Virus record (IMG/VR): IMGVR_UViG_3300045996_002640
Coordinates: 1-64,000 of that record
Reading direction: 5' to 3' (one strand)
Source: a virus
DNA length: 64,000 nucleotides
In this document: positions 22,115-30,851 of the stretch, in pieces
Position numbering within the stretch: the stretch's first letter is position 1
Layout: every line of letters starts with the position of its first letter
Program-made: the position numbers and the translations under genes
The notes under the pieces: model-generated
What the model saw: only the letters and a program-made list of their open reading frames with translations
What the model was told of the DNA's origin: nothing
Database searches by the model: none

Positions 22115-22491
22115 GAAGCCTCCACGCAGATGTGGGTGATGAACGAGCCGCCGCGCGGCCGATAGCAGACGAGCTCGTAGTTGCCGACCGCGGGCGGCGT
22201 GAAGCGGCAGCGCGACGAGAACCCAGGATCGGAGATCGGCGTGTATGGCTCGACCGGCGCGCTCGCAAACCACCACGAGAACAGGAAGCCGCTCAGATTC
22301 GCGTCGATCTCGCCTTCGACGCCAGTCGATTCGGGAGTCGCCATCGCCTCGATCGGCGTGTTGACGACCGCCTTGAGGTAGCGGTGCGGCGAGCCCACCG
22401 GGTTCAGGCGCGAGGGGCGGTCCTCAGTCGGGTAGTCCGTCCAGTCGGCTACCTCAGCCCCGCTCGTGACTCGCATCTTGAAGTTGGCCAT
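22111..22491 (-). CDS. Hypothetical tail-region protein, 126 residues
   Basis: Starts MANFKMRVTSGAEVADWTDY and is mostly beta, with Trp-Trp and Arg-rich loops and two Cys near the end. It sits three bases after the fibre-like gene and overlaps the next. No family recognised. Confidence 0.6.
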   Translation of the reverse strand: MANFKMRVTSGAEVADWTDYPTEDRPSRLNPVGSPHRYLKAVVNTPIEAMATPESTGVEGEIDANLSGFLFSWWFASAPVEPYTPISDPGFSSRCRFTPPAVGNYELVCYRPRGGSFITHICVEAS

Positions 22492-22494
22492 CGC

Positions 22495-23598
22495 TCAGAG
22501 CCCATAGCGGTACGTCATGTGGTGAACGCCGCTCGAGCTGTTCGCAATCACCACTTGAGGGCCTGGGGACATCGCCTTGCAAAACGCACCGGCTGAGAGC
22601 TGCGCGGTGAGCTTCCAAGTCACGCCTGCATCGATCGAGCATGCGACCTCGCCATCGTCCGAGATCGCCACGAGCAGCCGGTTCCAATCGAAGAGCTGCC
22701 CGAGCGGGCCCAGGTTCGTCGAGATCAAGAACGGCAGCGTGCCGACCGCGGACCAAGAACCGGTGAGCCCGGTCGTGCTCTTGTAGACCGTGAGACCGTT
22801 CCTCAGCAGGGCATAGAACGCCTGCTGATAGTCGCTCCACCACACCGTCTCGAAATTGGCCGGGCTCGTCTGGTTCGTAAACGACCCCGCGGTGATCGTG
22901 CTCGAGCTCGTGTAGGTGTTCGTCGCCGTGCCTGAGCATGCGAGGTAGCGACCGAGCGTCGGCGAAAAGCACGCGCTCACTCGAGCAAGCGCGTCCGGTC
23001 CGACGAACGACGTCCAGGTGATTCCGTCCGCCGAAGTATCGAAATCGCCATCCGCGAATCCCGACACGAACTTGTTCACCGAGCCGGCGCAGTAGATGAG
23101 CGAGTTGGGGCCGAACGTGCTCGCCGCCTTTCCGGAAGTACGGCTCGTCCAGGTCGTTCCGTTCGTGCTCGTGCGGTACCTGAGGGTCGAGCTCGCGATC
23201 GGCGCGCCCGCGAACACCATCAAGTTCGAGCTTGGATGGATAGCCGCGTACATGCCGAGCGACCCGCCGCCACCACCGAGGCCGTTGCTCGCATCCGCGG
23301 GGATCGTGAGCGCGGTGCGTTGGGCGCCCGGCGCGATGAACGAGAAACCAGTCGGGGGGTTGCCGGCGCCGAACGAAAAGAATCGACCGAGCGACGGGCT
23401 ATAGACCAGCGCCTCGCCACCGGTGTTGTCCGTGAACGACGGCAGCCAATTCGAAAAGACCGCCATATCGGTGTAGACGCGCCCGTCCGCGCCGGCCGCC
23501 GCGTTCTCATCGATCTGAGTGATGTCCGCCGAGGGGAGCTCCTCGAAGAGTCCGTACCCGAGTGGGTTGGCGCGCTGAAAAGGATAGGTGACAGTCAT
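22495..23598 (-). CDS. Beta-propeller tail protein, 367 residues
   Basis: From residue 60 the protein repeats a pattern in which a Ser/Thr-rich loop precedes a Trp-Thr pair (GTTWTSRTS, ITWTSF, VTWKLT), like the Asp-box/BNR blades of sialidase-type propellers. About six blades fit. It could bind host surface sugars. It lies between the gp48-like gene and the fibres. Confidence 0.6.
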   Translation of the reverse strand: MTVTYPFQRANPLGYGLFEELPSADITQIDENAAAGADGRVYTDMAVFSNWLPSFTDNTGGEALVYSPSLGRFFSFGAGNPPTGFSFIAPGAQRTALTIPADASNGLGGGGGSLGMYAAIHPSSNLMVFAGAPIASSTLRYRTSTNGTTWTSRTSGKAASTFGPNSLIYCAGSVNKFVSGFADGDFDTSADGITWTSFVGPDALARVSACFSPTLGRYLACSGTATNTYTSSSTITAGSFTNQTSPANFETVWWSDYQQAFYALLRNGLTVYKSTTGLTGSWSAVGTLPFLISTNLGPLGQLFDWNRLLVAISDDGEVACSIDAGVTWKLTAQLSAGAFCKAMSPGPQVVIANSSSGVHHMTYRYGL

Positions 23599-23939
23599 AC
23601 GTTCTTCAGCTCCTGTACCGGCTTCACTTCTCGCGAGCCCGCGTGCTTGGCGATCCAGCCATCCCAGCCCCCGAACGCGACGTCATCGCTGGGTGCACGT
23701 CGCACGACGAGCCATCCGGGCGGCATGGTGCCGATCACCGAAAGCTCGTCGCCCTCGCCCTCGATCCGCACGAGCTCACGAAGCGCCGCATGCTCGGCCG
23801 CGTCCTTGAGCTCCTCGAGCGAATGGAGCCTGCCGTACGCCGCAGCGCGGTGCCTGAGCTCGGCGAGCGTGAGGGGCTGGCCGTGGTTCAGCGCGAGCAG
23901 ATTGACGATCGTGACCGCGATGGTGCTCGGGGCATTCAC
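23595..23939 (-). CDS. Hypothetical tail-region protein, 114 residues
   Basis: A GTG start overlaps the stop of the gp48-like gene (GTGA). The N-terminal part is helical and looks like a winged helix (TLAELRHRAAAYGRLHSLEE), and the rest is beta. Function unknown. Confidence 0.6.
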   Translation of the reverse strand: MNAPSTIAVTIVNLLALNHGQPLTLAELRHRAAAYGRLHSLEELKDAAEHAALRELVRIEGEGDELSVIGTMPPGWLVVRRAPSDDVAFGGWDGWIAKHAGSREVKPVQELKNV

Positions 23940-24673
23940 GTCGCGAAGCCTGTCACGTCGAGCAAGCTCTCGTCCAGGATGAAGCCGACCGCGAGCAGGA
24001 CTCCGAAATCGTTCCAAGCCGGCAGCGCCTCGTCCATCAGGTCAATCGCACGGTTCCTGATCCGCCCGATCTCTTCCGGGACCGCACCCGTAGGCGCGAC
24101 GTCGAGCACCGCGTACACCCGATGCTTGCTGCTGTGATTCGGGGCGAGCGCGTGGCTGCGCCTGAGCATCGGGCCCGCGGCGCTGAACGTGCCCTCGCCA
24201 TCAGGCGTTCCGATCGGGTCGTAGAACTTGCCCGGGATCGTTTCGTTCATGAAAGTCGCGAGCGGGTACACGAGCTCGAAATCGGGATGGAGCTCGAGCA
24301 GCTTGTCCTCGATCGGGCTCGCCACGCCCGCACTCCGATCAGTCCAGCGCGCGACGACAGCCGCTCGCCGAGTCTCGAAGTCAGCGCCCGGCGGGACCAC
24401 GATCTTCAAGATCTCTTCATAGGTCGGAAGCTCATCGGTACACGTGGTCGGCCAAGCCTGCCAGTGCGCCGCCTCCTCGACCGAGTTGAGCGCCGCGAGT
24501 CCGAACGCCTTGCTCGCGCGCCAGAGCCCGTCGATGGTCGTGAGCTCGAGATCGTCATCTGCGGGCACGCCTTGGCCAACCAGCTGCTCGCGCAGGGCCA
24601 GATACGTCGCCTCCTCAGAACTCGGCCCGCCGCCGAGCTCCATCGGGAGTCCACCAAATCCACCGAGCGGCAT
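23936..24673 (-). CDS. Mu gp48-like tail protein
   Basis: 245 residues. It follows the baseplate J-like gene with one gene between, and its central part has FETRRAAVVARW followed by LLELHPDFELV, as in the DUF2313/gp48 family that connects baseplate to fibre. The N-terminus is Gly rich. The family call rests mainly on order and this segment. Confidence 0.6.
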   Translation of the reverse strand: MPLGGFGGLPMELGGGPSSEEATYLALREQLVGQGVPADDDLELTTIDGLWRASKAFGLAALNSVEEAAHWQAWPTTCTDELPTYEEILKIVVPPGADFETRRAAVVARWTDRSAGVASPIEDKLLELHPDFELVYPLATFMNETIPGKFYDPIGTPDGEGTFSAAGPMLRRSHALAPNHSSKHRVYAVLDVAPTGAVPEEIGRIRNRAIDLMDEALPAWNDFGVLLAVGFILDESLLDVTGFAT

Positions 24674-24676
24674 TGG

Positions 24677-25159
24677 TCAGGGCCCGTACAGGAAGACGCC
24701 GATCCTTGAAGCGTCCGAAGCCGAACCGTCGACCTCGGAGCGTACCCGGATGTCGCCTTGGTAGCCGTTCACGTTCATCTGGACGACCGCCGCGAGCGTC
24801 AGCGAATTAACGATCGCTTGCCCGAGGTCGAGCCCGAGCGCGACCAACGACCCGTTCGCGTCGGCGTACTGGTTCGAGCCGAAAGCGAAAGTGTACTGAC
24901 CGACGCCTGGGTGCCCGATCGTGATCGCGCTGTTGGGCAGCAAACCATCCGGGTCCCAAGCGAGCCATTTGCGAGTGACCGTCGCGCCATCCGTCACGAA
25001 GAACGCCTTCGGGACCAGACCGTTCATCCCGGCGACTTGCCAGAAAAGCAGGTTGATCTGCTCGGCGCTGACCTCCTCATCGGGTTTCTTGATCTTGCTT
25101 CGATTCTTGCGGATGGGCCCGAACCCGAGTCGCCGCAGCACGCCAGGAAAACCAGCCAT
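24677..25159 (-). CDS. Hypothetical baseplate-region protein, 160 residues
   Basis: A basic N-terminus with KNRSKIKK, then a helix and a beta-rich C-terminal two thirds. It lies between the gp47-like and gp48-like genes, where Mu has no extra gene, so it is an accessory baseplate or fibre component by position. Confidence 0.6.
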   Translation of the reverse strand: MAGFPGVLRRLGFGPIRKNRSKIKKPDEEVSAEQINLLFWQVAGMNGLVPKAFFVTDGATVTRKWLAWDPDGLLPNSAITIGHPGVGQYTFAFGSNQYADANGSLVALGLDLGQAIVNSLTLAAVVQMNVNGYQGDIRVRSEVDGSASDASRIGVFLYGP

Positions 25160-25169
25160 TTTCGTCCTC

Positions 25170-26756
25170 TCAATCTTCGATGTCGTAGACCCCGAGCTGC
25201 CCGAGGACGAGCATCTCCGGGCCGCTCGTTACCGAGACCGGAACCGAGGGTGCGGCCACCGTCGCGTTCGCGAGATCCGCATCGCCAGCGGCGCCGCCGA
25301 GCGCCTCGAGCAACGAGCTGGTTAGCCGCGCATTCACGCGGTTCGGGTACTCTTCGGACGTCCGCGGGAACCGGTACGCGCGGTGCGCGAGCAAGCTCGT
25401 AGACGGGTCGATAATCTCGCCTGGCCCAAGCGTGTCGAAGTACTGCTCCACCGACCGAGCGATGCCTTCGTGCTGGTCGGTGTAAGGCGAGATGTAGGCG
25501 CCGATCGAAACGTAGGCGACGCCTGTCGCGAGCTGGATTCGGTACTCGTTCACGCCCGTGTTCGAAATCGTCGTGATCGGGAGCTCGTGAAACCGGCTGA
25601 ACGTGTTGTCCCAGATCATCAGGCGCGGCAAATTCACGCCTGTCGCCGGGAGCGCGAAGTTCGGAGCGACGTCCGTCGTGATCCGGAAGTCGGTGTTGTC
25701 GACCATCGAAGTGATCGCGGCGAACTTGAAGGCGCTGCTCGAGCGGGGCCACGGCGCAAAGTCGGCCCAGCCACCACCGCTGCCGCGCTGCAGGCCGAGC
25801 TTGACCGAAATGTCCGAGGCAACGCCGAGCGGCGAGACCACGAGCACGTGGACGTTCCCCGGCACCACCGGCGAGCCAGGCGGGGTCAGGTAGGCCGTCG
25901 CCTGGCTCATGGTGACGAAGTTCGGAAGCCGCGCGTAGGGGCCAAGCGCGCGGCCGCGCTTCTGAAGAATGCAGACCGTCACGTTGCCAGCGCTGAGCGC
26001 GCACGAGTAAACGAAACCCGCCTCTACCGAAACGCTCGCCTCGCGCGCCCAGGCTCGGAAGTGACCCCGGTTGCCCGATGCCGGGCGGTACCGCTGAGCG
26101 TCCTCGATGCGCGCGGCAAACTCGGCGTCCGTCTCGGCGTTCGCGCCGCCTGTGAAGTTCTCGATCACGATCGCTTCGGGCTCGGCGTTCGCCGGCGGGT
26201 TCACCCAGGTCAGGATCGTATCGATCGGCGGGTTCGTATCATCGCCACCGTCGATCCCCTGCAGCTTGAGCTCGACCGTTCCGTCGGCCCAAGTGACCGC
26301 CGTCTGCATGAGCTGGTAACGGTTCAAGCTCGCGTCGCGTGCAATGCGTGCCGCGGGGTCGCCGAGCGTGCTCGAGCCCACCCAGACCACACTTGCGTCC
26401 GCGCGCGCTCGCACGATGCCTGAGCCACCGACCGCCGCGAGCTTACCAGTCGGGATCCACATCGGCTGATGAACGCCGACGAGGTACGCCGAGCTCGAGC
26501 GCCGCGGGAAAGTCTGGTCGACGAACCACGCCGCGCGCGCCTGTTGGGCCTGGCCCATGACGTCGATCGCGTCGGCCTCGAGCCAGTAGCGCGAGCCCTC
26601 CTGCGTGATGATCGCGATCTCGTCCGGCGTGAAGAGCGCGCCGGTGTCCGGGTTCACCATCTCGGCGAGCCCGTTCCTCAGGGTGTCGAGGATGATCGAA
26701 TCCCGCACGTGGCCGCGCGGAAAGAGAATAAAGCGTCGCTCGTCCGGCCTCGTCAC
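25170..26756 (-). CDS. Baseplate assembly protein J (Mu gp47-like)
   Basis: 528 residues. Residues 180-240 carry NFTGGANAETDAEFAARIED then a RPASGNRGHF segment, matching the hallmark of baseplate J/gp47 proteins (E-T-D-x-x-L-R-x-R and the following G-x). The C-terminal domain with YISPYTDQH is also typical. Forms the wedge that surrounds the tail hub. Confidence 0.8.
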   Translation of the reverse strand: MTRPDERRFILFPRGHVRDSIILDTLRNGLAEMVNPDTGALFTPDEIAIITQEGSRYWLEADAIDVMGQAQQARAAWFVDQTFPRRSSSAYLVGVHQPMWIPTGKLAAVGGSGIVRARADASVVWVGSSTLGDPAARIARDASLNRYQLMQTAVTWADGTVELKLQGIDGGDDTNPPIDTILTWVNPPANAEPEAIVIENFTGGANAETDAEFAARIEDAQRYRPASGNRGHFRAWAREASVSVEAGFVYSCALSAGNVTVCILQKRGRALGPYARLPNFVTMSQATAYLTPPGSPVVPGNVHVLVVSPLGVASDISVKLGLQRGSGGGWADFAPWPRSSSAFKFAAITSMVDNTDFRITTDVAPNFALPATGVNLPRLMIWDNTFSRFHELPITTISNTGVNEYRIQLATGVAYVSIGAYISPYTDQHEGIARSVEQYFDTLGPGEIIDPSTSLLAHRAYRFPRTSEEYPNRVNARLTSSLLEALGGAAGDADLANATVAAPSVPVSVTSGPEMLVLGQLGVYDIED

Positions 26757-26758
26757 GT

Positions 26759-27202
26759 TCAGACCCTCGCGGTGTACGTCCGGCGCCGCTCAGAAGTGGG
26801 CGCCCGATTGTTGATGTAGACGATCGTGATCTCGGCCCAGTCGCTCTCCACGACAGCTGCGACCGAGAGCAGGGTGATGTCCTGGTTTTTGGTGAGCCGG
26901 GTGAGCGCTCGCCGCGCTTCGCCCTCGAGGAGCATCTTCGCGTTCTCGTCGTTTTTGCGGACGTCCGCGAAGCGCTGCCCGAGCTCGCGATTCAGAGCGC
27001 CCGATGCGCGAACCGCCGTGAGCGCGAGTTGAACCTGCGCGTCGATCGGGTCCGCGCTTGCGGTCAAACTCACAAGATCGCGCTTCCCGTCGATCGCGTA
27101 GTCCTCGGCAGCCAGCGCCGGCGGACCCGGGTACGGCCCGATTTCATCCGGCAGCCCGATGCCGATCGGGTGGAGGCCAGCGGGGAGGATGACGATCACC
27201 AC
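26759..27202 (-). CDS. Baseplate protein, Mu gp46 / gpW-like
   Basis: 147 residues from a GTG start. It directly precedes the J-like gene, as gp46 precedes gp47. A DLVSLTASADPIDAQVQLAL segment followed by a helix and a C-terminal strand with ITIVYINN matches the gp46/gpW fold (25-like lysozyme domain). Part of the baseplate wedge. Confidence 0.7.
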   Translation of the reverse strand: MVIVILPAGLHPIGIGLPDEIGPYPGPPALAAEDYAIDGKRDLVSLTASADPIDAQVQLALTAVRASGALNRELGQRFADVRKNDENAKMLLEGEARRALTRLTKNQDITLLSVAAVVESDWAEITIVYINNRAPTSERRRTYTARV

Positions 27203-27203
27203 C

Positions 27204-27218
27204 CGCCCATAACACCGT
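27204..27218 (-). promoter_or_regulatory. Late-region motif ACGGTGTTATGGGCG
   Basis: A copy of the GTGTTATG element immediately before GTG 27202, with the following GGGCGGG acting as ribosome-binding site. Confidence 0.4.
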
Positions 27219-27526
27219 CAGGGGTCGAGCGGACAGAAGAGCGAGGGTAGGCCGGGGAGGTCGAGCGAGGGCAGCGCGGGGAGCGGGATCGAGAACCCGG
27301 GGAGCGGAATCGTCGGGAGCCCTGGCAACGCCGGCAACGCGGGAATGCCAGGTAGGTCGAGCGAGGGCAACGCCGGCAAGGGAATCGAGAACCCGGGAAG
27401 CGCGATCGTCGGCAAGCCGGGCAAAGGCGGTAGCGCCGGCGGAACCGGTAGGTTCAGCGACGGTAGCGCCGGCAGCGGGATCGAGAACCCGGGGAGCGCG
27501 ATCGAGGGGAAGGCACAATTCGACAA
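27218..27526 (-). CDS. Pro/Leu repeat protein in the baseplate region
   Basis: 102 residues composed almost entirely of LPALPSLDLPG-type units. A repeat of about 33 residues beginning with IALPGFSIPLPALPSL occurs nearly three times. Short Leu-Pro repeat proteins starting MSNC are found near spike genes of other Mu-like phages; they may form a polyproline-type rod near the spike. No enzyme function expected. Confidence 0.65.
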   Translation of the reverse strand: MSNCAFPSIALPGFSIPLPALPSLNLPVPPALPPLPGLPTIALPGFSIPLPALPSLDLPGIPALPALPGLPTIPLPGFSIPLPALPSLDLPGLPSLFCPLDP

Positions 27527-27530
27527 GCGC

Positions 27531-28028
27531 TCAGGTCCACGACATCATCATCCACCGGGTCGTCGTGATCGCGACGAACATGTTTGCCGCCGATTGCCCG
27601 GCCATGTTCTGCGAAGCCGAGCCGTCGATCGTGTCCGAACCGTTCCCGTCGATGACCAGGACGTTCGCGCTGAGGACGCTCTTTTTGACGATCACCCACT
27701 TGCCGAGATCAACAGAAGTGATGTTCGGAAGCGTGACCGTGAAGCCAGCACTCGAGCAATCGCAGAGCACGATCTCTCCGAACTGAGCGGAGTAGGCACT
27801 CGTCTTTTCCGAAGTCAGGTCGAACCAGATCATCGGAAGTAGCGTCGCCGCGAGTACGTTCGCGAGGTCGGCGATCTGGGTCTTCGACGGAACGCCTGCG
27901 GCGCCTTCGGGGAGCGCGTCTACGTAGGTGGACGACGTGATAATCGCGTCGTAAATCGTCAACGCGAGCCCTGAGCCGCTCGCGCTGCCGTCGGGGTTGA
28001 TGGTGACGCTACCGACTGTTTTGGCCAT
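27531..28028 (-). CDS. Hypothetical spike-region protein, 165 residues
   Basis: A small beta N-terminus, a helix (residues 45-70) and then a strand-rich domain with GSDTIDGS and VTLPNITS, like short beta-helix fragments in spike or fibre tips. It lies directly downstream of the gp45-like spike gene. Role inferred from position. Confidence 0.55.
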   Translation of the reverse strand: MAKTVGSVTINPDGSASGSGLALTIYDAIITSSTYVDALPEGAAGVPSKTQIADLANVLAATLLPMIWFDLTSEKTSAYSAQFGEIVLCDCSSAGFTVTLPNITSVDLGKWVIVKKSVLSANVLVIDGNGSDTIDGSASQNMAGQSAANMFVAITTTRWMMMSWT

Positions 28029-28031
28029 GAT

Positions 28032-28793
28032 TCACACCGGGCTGAGGAAAAGGGAAGGGCAGGGCGGGCTCGCGAGACCAGGCAGGAGCGGCACACCAGC
28101 AATCGGGTTCGCGCCGATGGCGACGCTTCCCTTGAGGGTGATCTGCGTCGCCTGGACCGTGAACTGGCTCGGGGGGCCCGGCTTCATGTGGGCCCAGCAA
28201 TCGGCCGCCACGTTCAACAAGATCCCTTGCCCATCCATCATCGAGATTTGGTAACCGCTGCCGTGCGTAATCGAGATCGACTCGTTGCCCGAGGTCGGGT
28301 CGAGCACGATCGCGTGGGCCTTCTGCGGTACCCCATCCGAGTCGAATTGATAGGGGCAGTAGATCACGTGGATGTTGCCCCGCTGGCTGCCAACGTTGCC
28401 CGCTGTGAGGCTCAGCGAGTAGAAGCCGCCCCCGTAGCCAGCGACCGCCACCTGGCCCTCAGCGAGGCCCGAGGGGAAGGCGTTCCAGATCCGAGAGTCC
28501 TTCCAGGCCACCGGGACCAGGCCATCGGCCGTCTTGATGCACAGTACGTCGGCATGCGCCGTGTTCCCCTTGAGCTTGCCGGCGGGGAGCTGGCGCCAGA
28601 CCACCGGGAGCGGGCCATAGAGCGGCTCCTTCTCGGCTTGCTCGCCATCGGCCACGGCGCTCGCCTCGGTCGGGTCGAGGCTCGTGTTCAGCCCAGCGAT
28701 CCCCGCGATCTGGATCAGGGTCGCTTTCGTCTTCGGGTCCACCGAGCTCGCGAGCGCGCGCCCGAAAACCGCCACGTAGTCCAGCAGTGCCAT
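28032..28793 (-). CDS. Baseplate spike protein, Mu gp45 / gpV-like
   Basis: 253 residues from ATG 28793 (TGATG overlap). An N-terminal helical part is followed by an OB-like domain (PVVWRQLPAGKLKGNT, then GQVAVAGYGGGFYSLSLT) and an IHVIYC segment, and by a stalk region with SGNESISITHG. This is the arrangement of the central membrane-piercing spike. Next to gpP-like and gp46-like genes as in Mu. Confidence 0.7.
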   Translation of the reverse strand: MALLDYVAVFGRALASSVDPKTKATLIQIAGIAGLNTSLDPTEASAVADGEQAEKEPLYGPLPVVWRQLPAGKLKGNTAHADVLCIKTADGLVPVAWKDSRIWNAFPSGLAEGQVAVAGYGGGFYSLSLTAGNVGSQRGNIHVIYCPYQFDSDGVPQKAHAIVLDPTSGNESISITHGSGYQISMMDGQGILLNVAADCWAHMKPGPPSQFTVQATQITLKGSVAIGANPIAGVPLLPGLASPPCPSLFLSPV

Positions 28794-29911
28794 CAGAGCC
28801 TCCAGAGCCCGCGCGCGAGCGCAAAGAGCTGCGTCACGTCGCCGCGCTCGGCGTCCCTCGTGTGCGCCACGCGGTGAATCAGGTACGCGCCGTTCGGGCT
28901 CGCCGCCGAGGTCGTGGTGATCTCGCAGACCGTGTCGGTCCCGTACGAAATGATCTGGTTCTTGTCCCAGTACGAAAAGCCGTCCGTGGTGAGCACCCAC
29001 GTCTGGCGATTCTTGTTCCGCGCGGTCCGCTCCCGGAACGCAGCGCGCGCAGCGAGCGCCTCGCTCGTCACGCCCTCCTGAATCACGAGCACCGGTCGAT
29101 AGAACCCGGCGTCGATCACTTCCTGGTCAGAGATGACGTGGCGCACCGGGACCTGGCTCAGCCCGCCTTCACCGAGGCGACCGAAGACGCCGAGCACAGA
29201 GGGGAGCTCGGACCAGTCTCGAACGAATTGCGCCGAGAGCAGGTTGTTCGCGTAGCCACCCGGACCGTTCACCATGCGGAAGTGGTAGAGCGGCATCTGC
29301 TCGTCATCGGGCGCGCCCACCACAATCTTCCCGTCCGGTGAGTCCCAGTGCATGAGCCCGAAGCGCCTGAGGTGCTTGTCCGCGGCGGCATAGATCGCCT
29401 CCGGGGGTTGGACCTTGGCCTTGTTCTCGATCATCGACTCGAACTCGGGCGGAGGCTTCGCGCCGGTGCGCGAGACGCCGGTGAGGAGGTTCCTCGAGAC
29501 GTCCGCGTCGAAGACGAAGTCGCCCGGCCCGTACCCGAGCGGCGCGTACAGCGCGAGGACGAAATCCTTGACCGAGGTGCCCGAGACGCGCGTCTTCGGA
29601 TCGGCGCTCGCGTACATCGCATCGGCGAGCTTCGTCCGGACCGAGAAGCGCACGACGCTGCCGCGCTCATCGATCGGCACGTCGTTCAAGATCGCCTTCC
29701 CGGTGAGCTTGAGCGCGTTGTTGATGTAGACCCGGTACTTGGTACCTGGCTTGACGAACCGCTCGAGCTCCTTCCAAGAGCCGTCGTCGCCCACCTCGAA
29801 CGACGCTTCGCTCGGCGCCGTCAAGTCGTACGAAATCGCGAGGGAAGTGAATCGATCGAACGCACCGATCCCCTCGGCCTCGACTCGGACCGTGTCAGGG
29901 CGTCGCTTCAT
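28793..29911 (-). CDS. Tail hub protein, Mu gpP (gp44)-like
   Basis: 372 residues. It starts with the beta barrel MKRRPDTVRVEAEGIGAF and RFTSLAISYDL, then an SSLKLTG-like module, a helical middle and a C-terminal domain, the layout of gpP/gp44 tail hub proteins. It follows the gpN-like gene as in Mu and probably forms the hub ring of the baseplate. Confidence 0.75.
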   Translation of the reverse strand: MKRRPDTVRVEAEGIGAFDRFTSLAISYDLTAPSEASFEVGDDGSWKELERFVKPGTKYRVYINNALKLTGKAILNDVPIDERGSVVRFSVRTKLADAMYASADPKTRVSGTSVKDFVLALYAPLGYGPGDFVFDADVSRNLLTGVSRTGAKPPPEFESMIENKAKVQPPEAIYAAADKHLRRFGLMHWDSPDGKIVVGAPDDEQMPLYHFRMVNGPGGYANNLLSAQFVRDWSELPSVLGVFGRLGEGGLSQVPVRHVISDQEVIDAGFYRPVLVIQEGVTSEALAARAAFRERTARNKNRQTWVLTTDGFSYWDKNQIISYGTDTVCEITTTSAASPNGAYLIHRVAHTRDAERGDVTQLFALARGLWRL

Positions 29912-30833
29912 TGGGCACCGGTAGGGTGATGACTGAGCCCTTCTCGACGAAGAGCGGATTGACTCCGGGGTTCAGCCGGATCAGGTCCTCCACGTTCTTG
30001 TTCGTGTTCACGGCAATCGCGTAGAGGCTCGACGTGTCTTCGATCACGATGCGCGCGATCCCTTCCGGGCTGAGGTCTTTCTTCGCCTTGCGCGCAGTGC
30101 TCTTGAGCTGGATCAGCTTCCGCTGCGTCACGCTCGCATCGGGGTCCGTGAGCTGCCGCCGCGCGCGCTCGGTGGGCCGCTCGGTGGTGAACGCGCGGAG
30201 CACGCGGTTCGTCGCCGCGACTACGATCCCCGCCTGAGCGTCCAGGTCCTGCACCGTGTCGCCCGGGAAGTTCGCGATTGCCTCGAGCTTCGCCGCCGAC
30301 TCGTTCAGGTCCGCCAGCGTCGAGTCCCAGGTGGCGTCGCTCGCCGCGCTGAACGTCGTCTGCTGCGCGAGGATGAGAGCCGTCGCCTTGACCGTGGGCG
30401 GATTGAACGCGCGCGCGCCGACCGCGTCTTCGTTGTCCTCGACCCAGGTGAACGTGGCCTTCGCCTCGTCCCGAACGTCGTACGCCTCGACCCTCGAGTA
30501 GGTCAGCGCGCGCGCTCGGATCTTCCCGACCGTCGGTAGCGTCAGGTCACCGGTCTCGTGCAGATCAAACGATCGAATGAGGTCGTTCAGGATTGCCGGG
30601 TACAGGTCGGCCTTCATGCCGGGCTCGAGCACCGAGTTGTTGAAGATCACCTCGACACGCCAGCGCCGCGCCTTCGAGCCGGTGTCGTCGATCTTGGCGC
30701 CGTCGCGGTACGGCCGCTCGCGCTCGACCAGGCGGTTCGCGCCGTCCTCGCTGATCGAAGTGCAAGCGAAGAAGAGCTCCTTGCTGGAGCTCACCTTCCA
30801 GCTCGCGGGAGGCATCGACTCGAAGAGGGTCAT
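29895..30833 (-). CDS. DNA circularisation protein N-like / tail protein with LysM-like end
   Basis: 312 residues starting MTLFESMPPAS, with GGGAGGGC before ATG 30833. The N-terminal half has PYRDGAKIDDTGSKARRWRV and VIFNNSVLEPG, the pattern of the Mu gpN family (DNA_circ_N). The C-terminal 50 residues (SSLYAIAVNTNKNVEDLIRL) look like a LysM domain. In Mu gpN is a tail/baseplate component. It overlaps gpP by 17 bases. Confidence 0.75.
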   Translation of the reverse strand: MTLFESMPPASWKVSSSKELFFACTSISEDGANRLVERERPYRDGAKIDDTGSKARRWRVEVIFNNSVLEPGMKADLYPAILNDLIRSFDLHETGDLTLPTVGKIRARALTYSRVEAYDVRDEAKATFTWVEDNEDAVGARAFNPPTVKATALILAQQTTFSAASDATWDSTLADLNESAAKLEAIANFPGDTVQDLDAQAGIVVAATNRVLRAFTTERPTERARRQLTDPDASVTQRKLIQLKSTARKAKKDLSPEGIARIVIEDTSSLYAIAVNTNKNVEDLIRLNPGVNPLFVEKGSVITLPVPNEATP

Positions 30834-30837
30834 GCCC

Positions 30838-30851
30838 TCCCCCATAACACT
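30838..30851 (-). promoter_or_regulatory. Late-region motif GAGTGTTATGGGGG
   Basis: A copy of the GTGTTATG element between the tape-measure stop and ATG 30833; its GGGGGAGGGC end is the ribosome-binding site. Confidence 0.4.
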
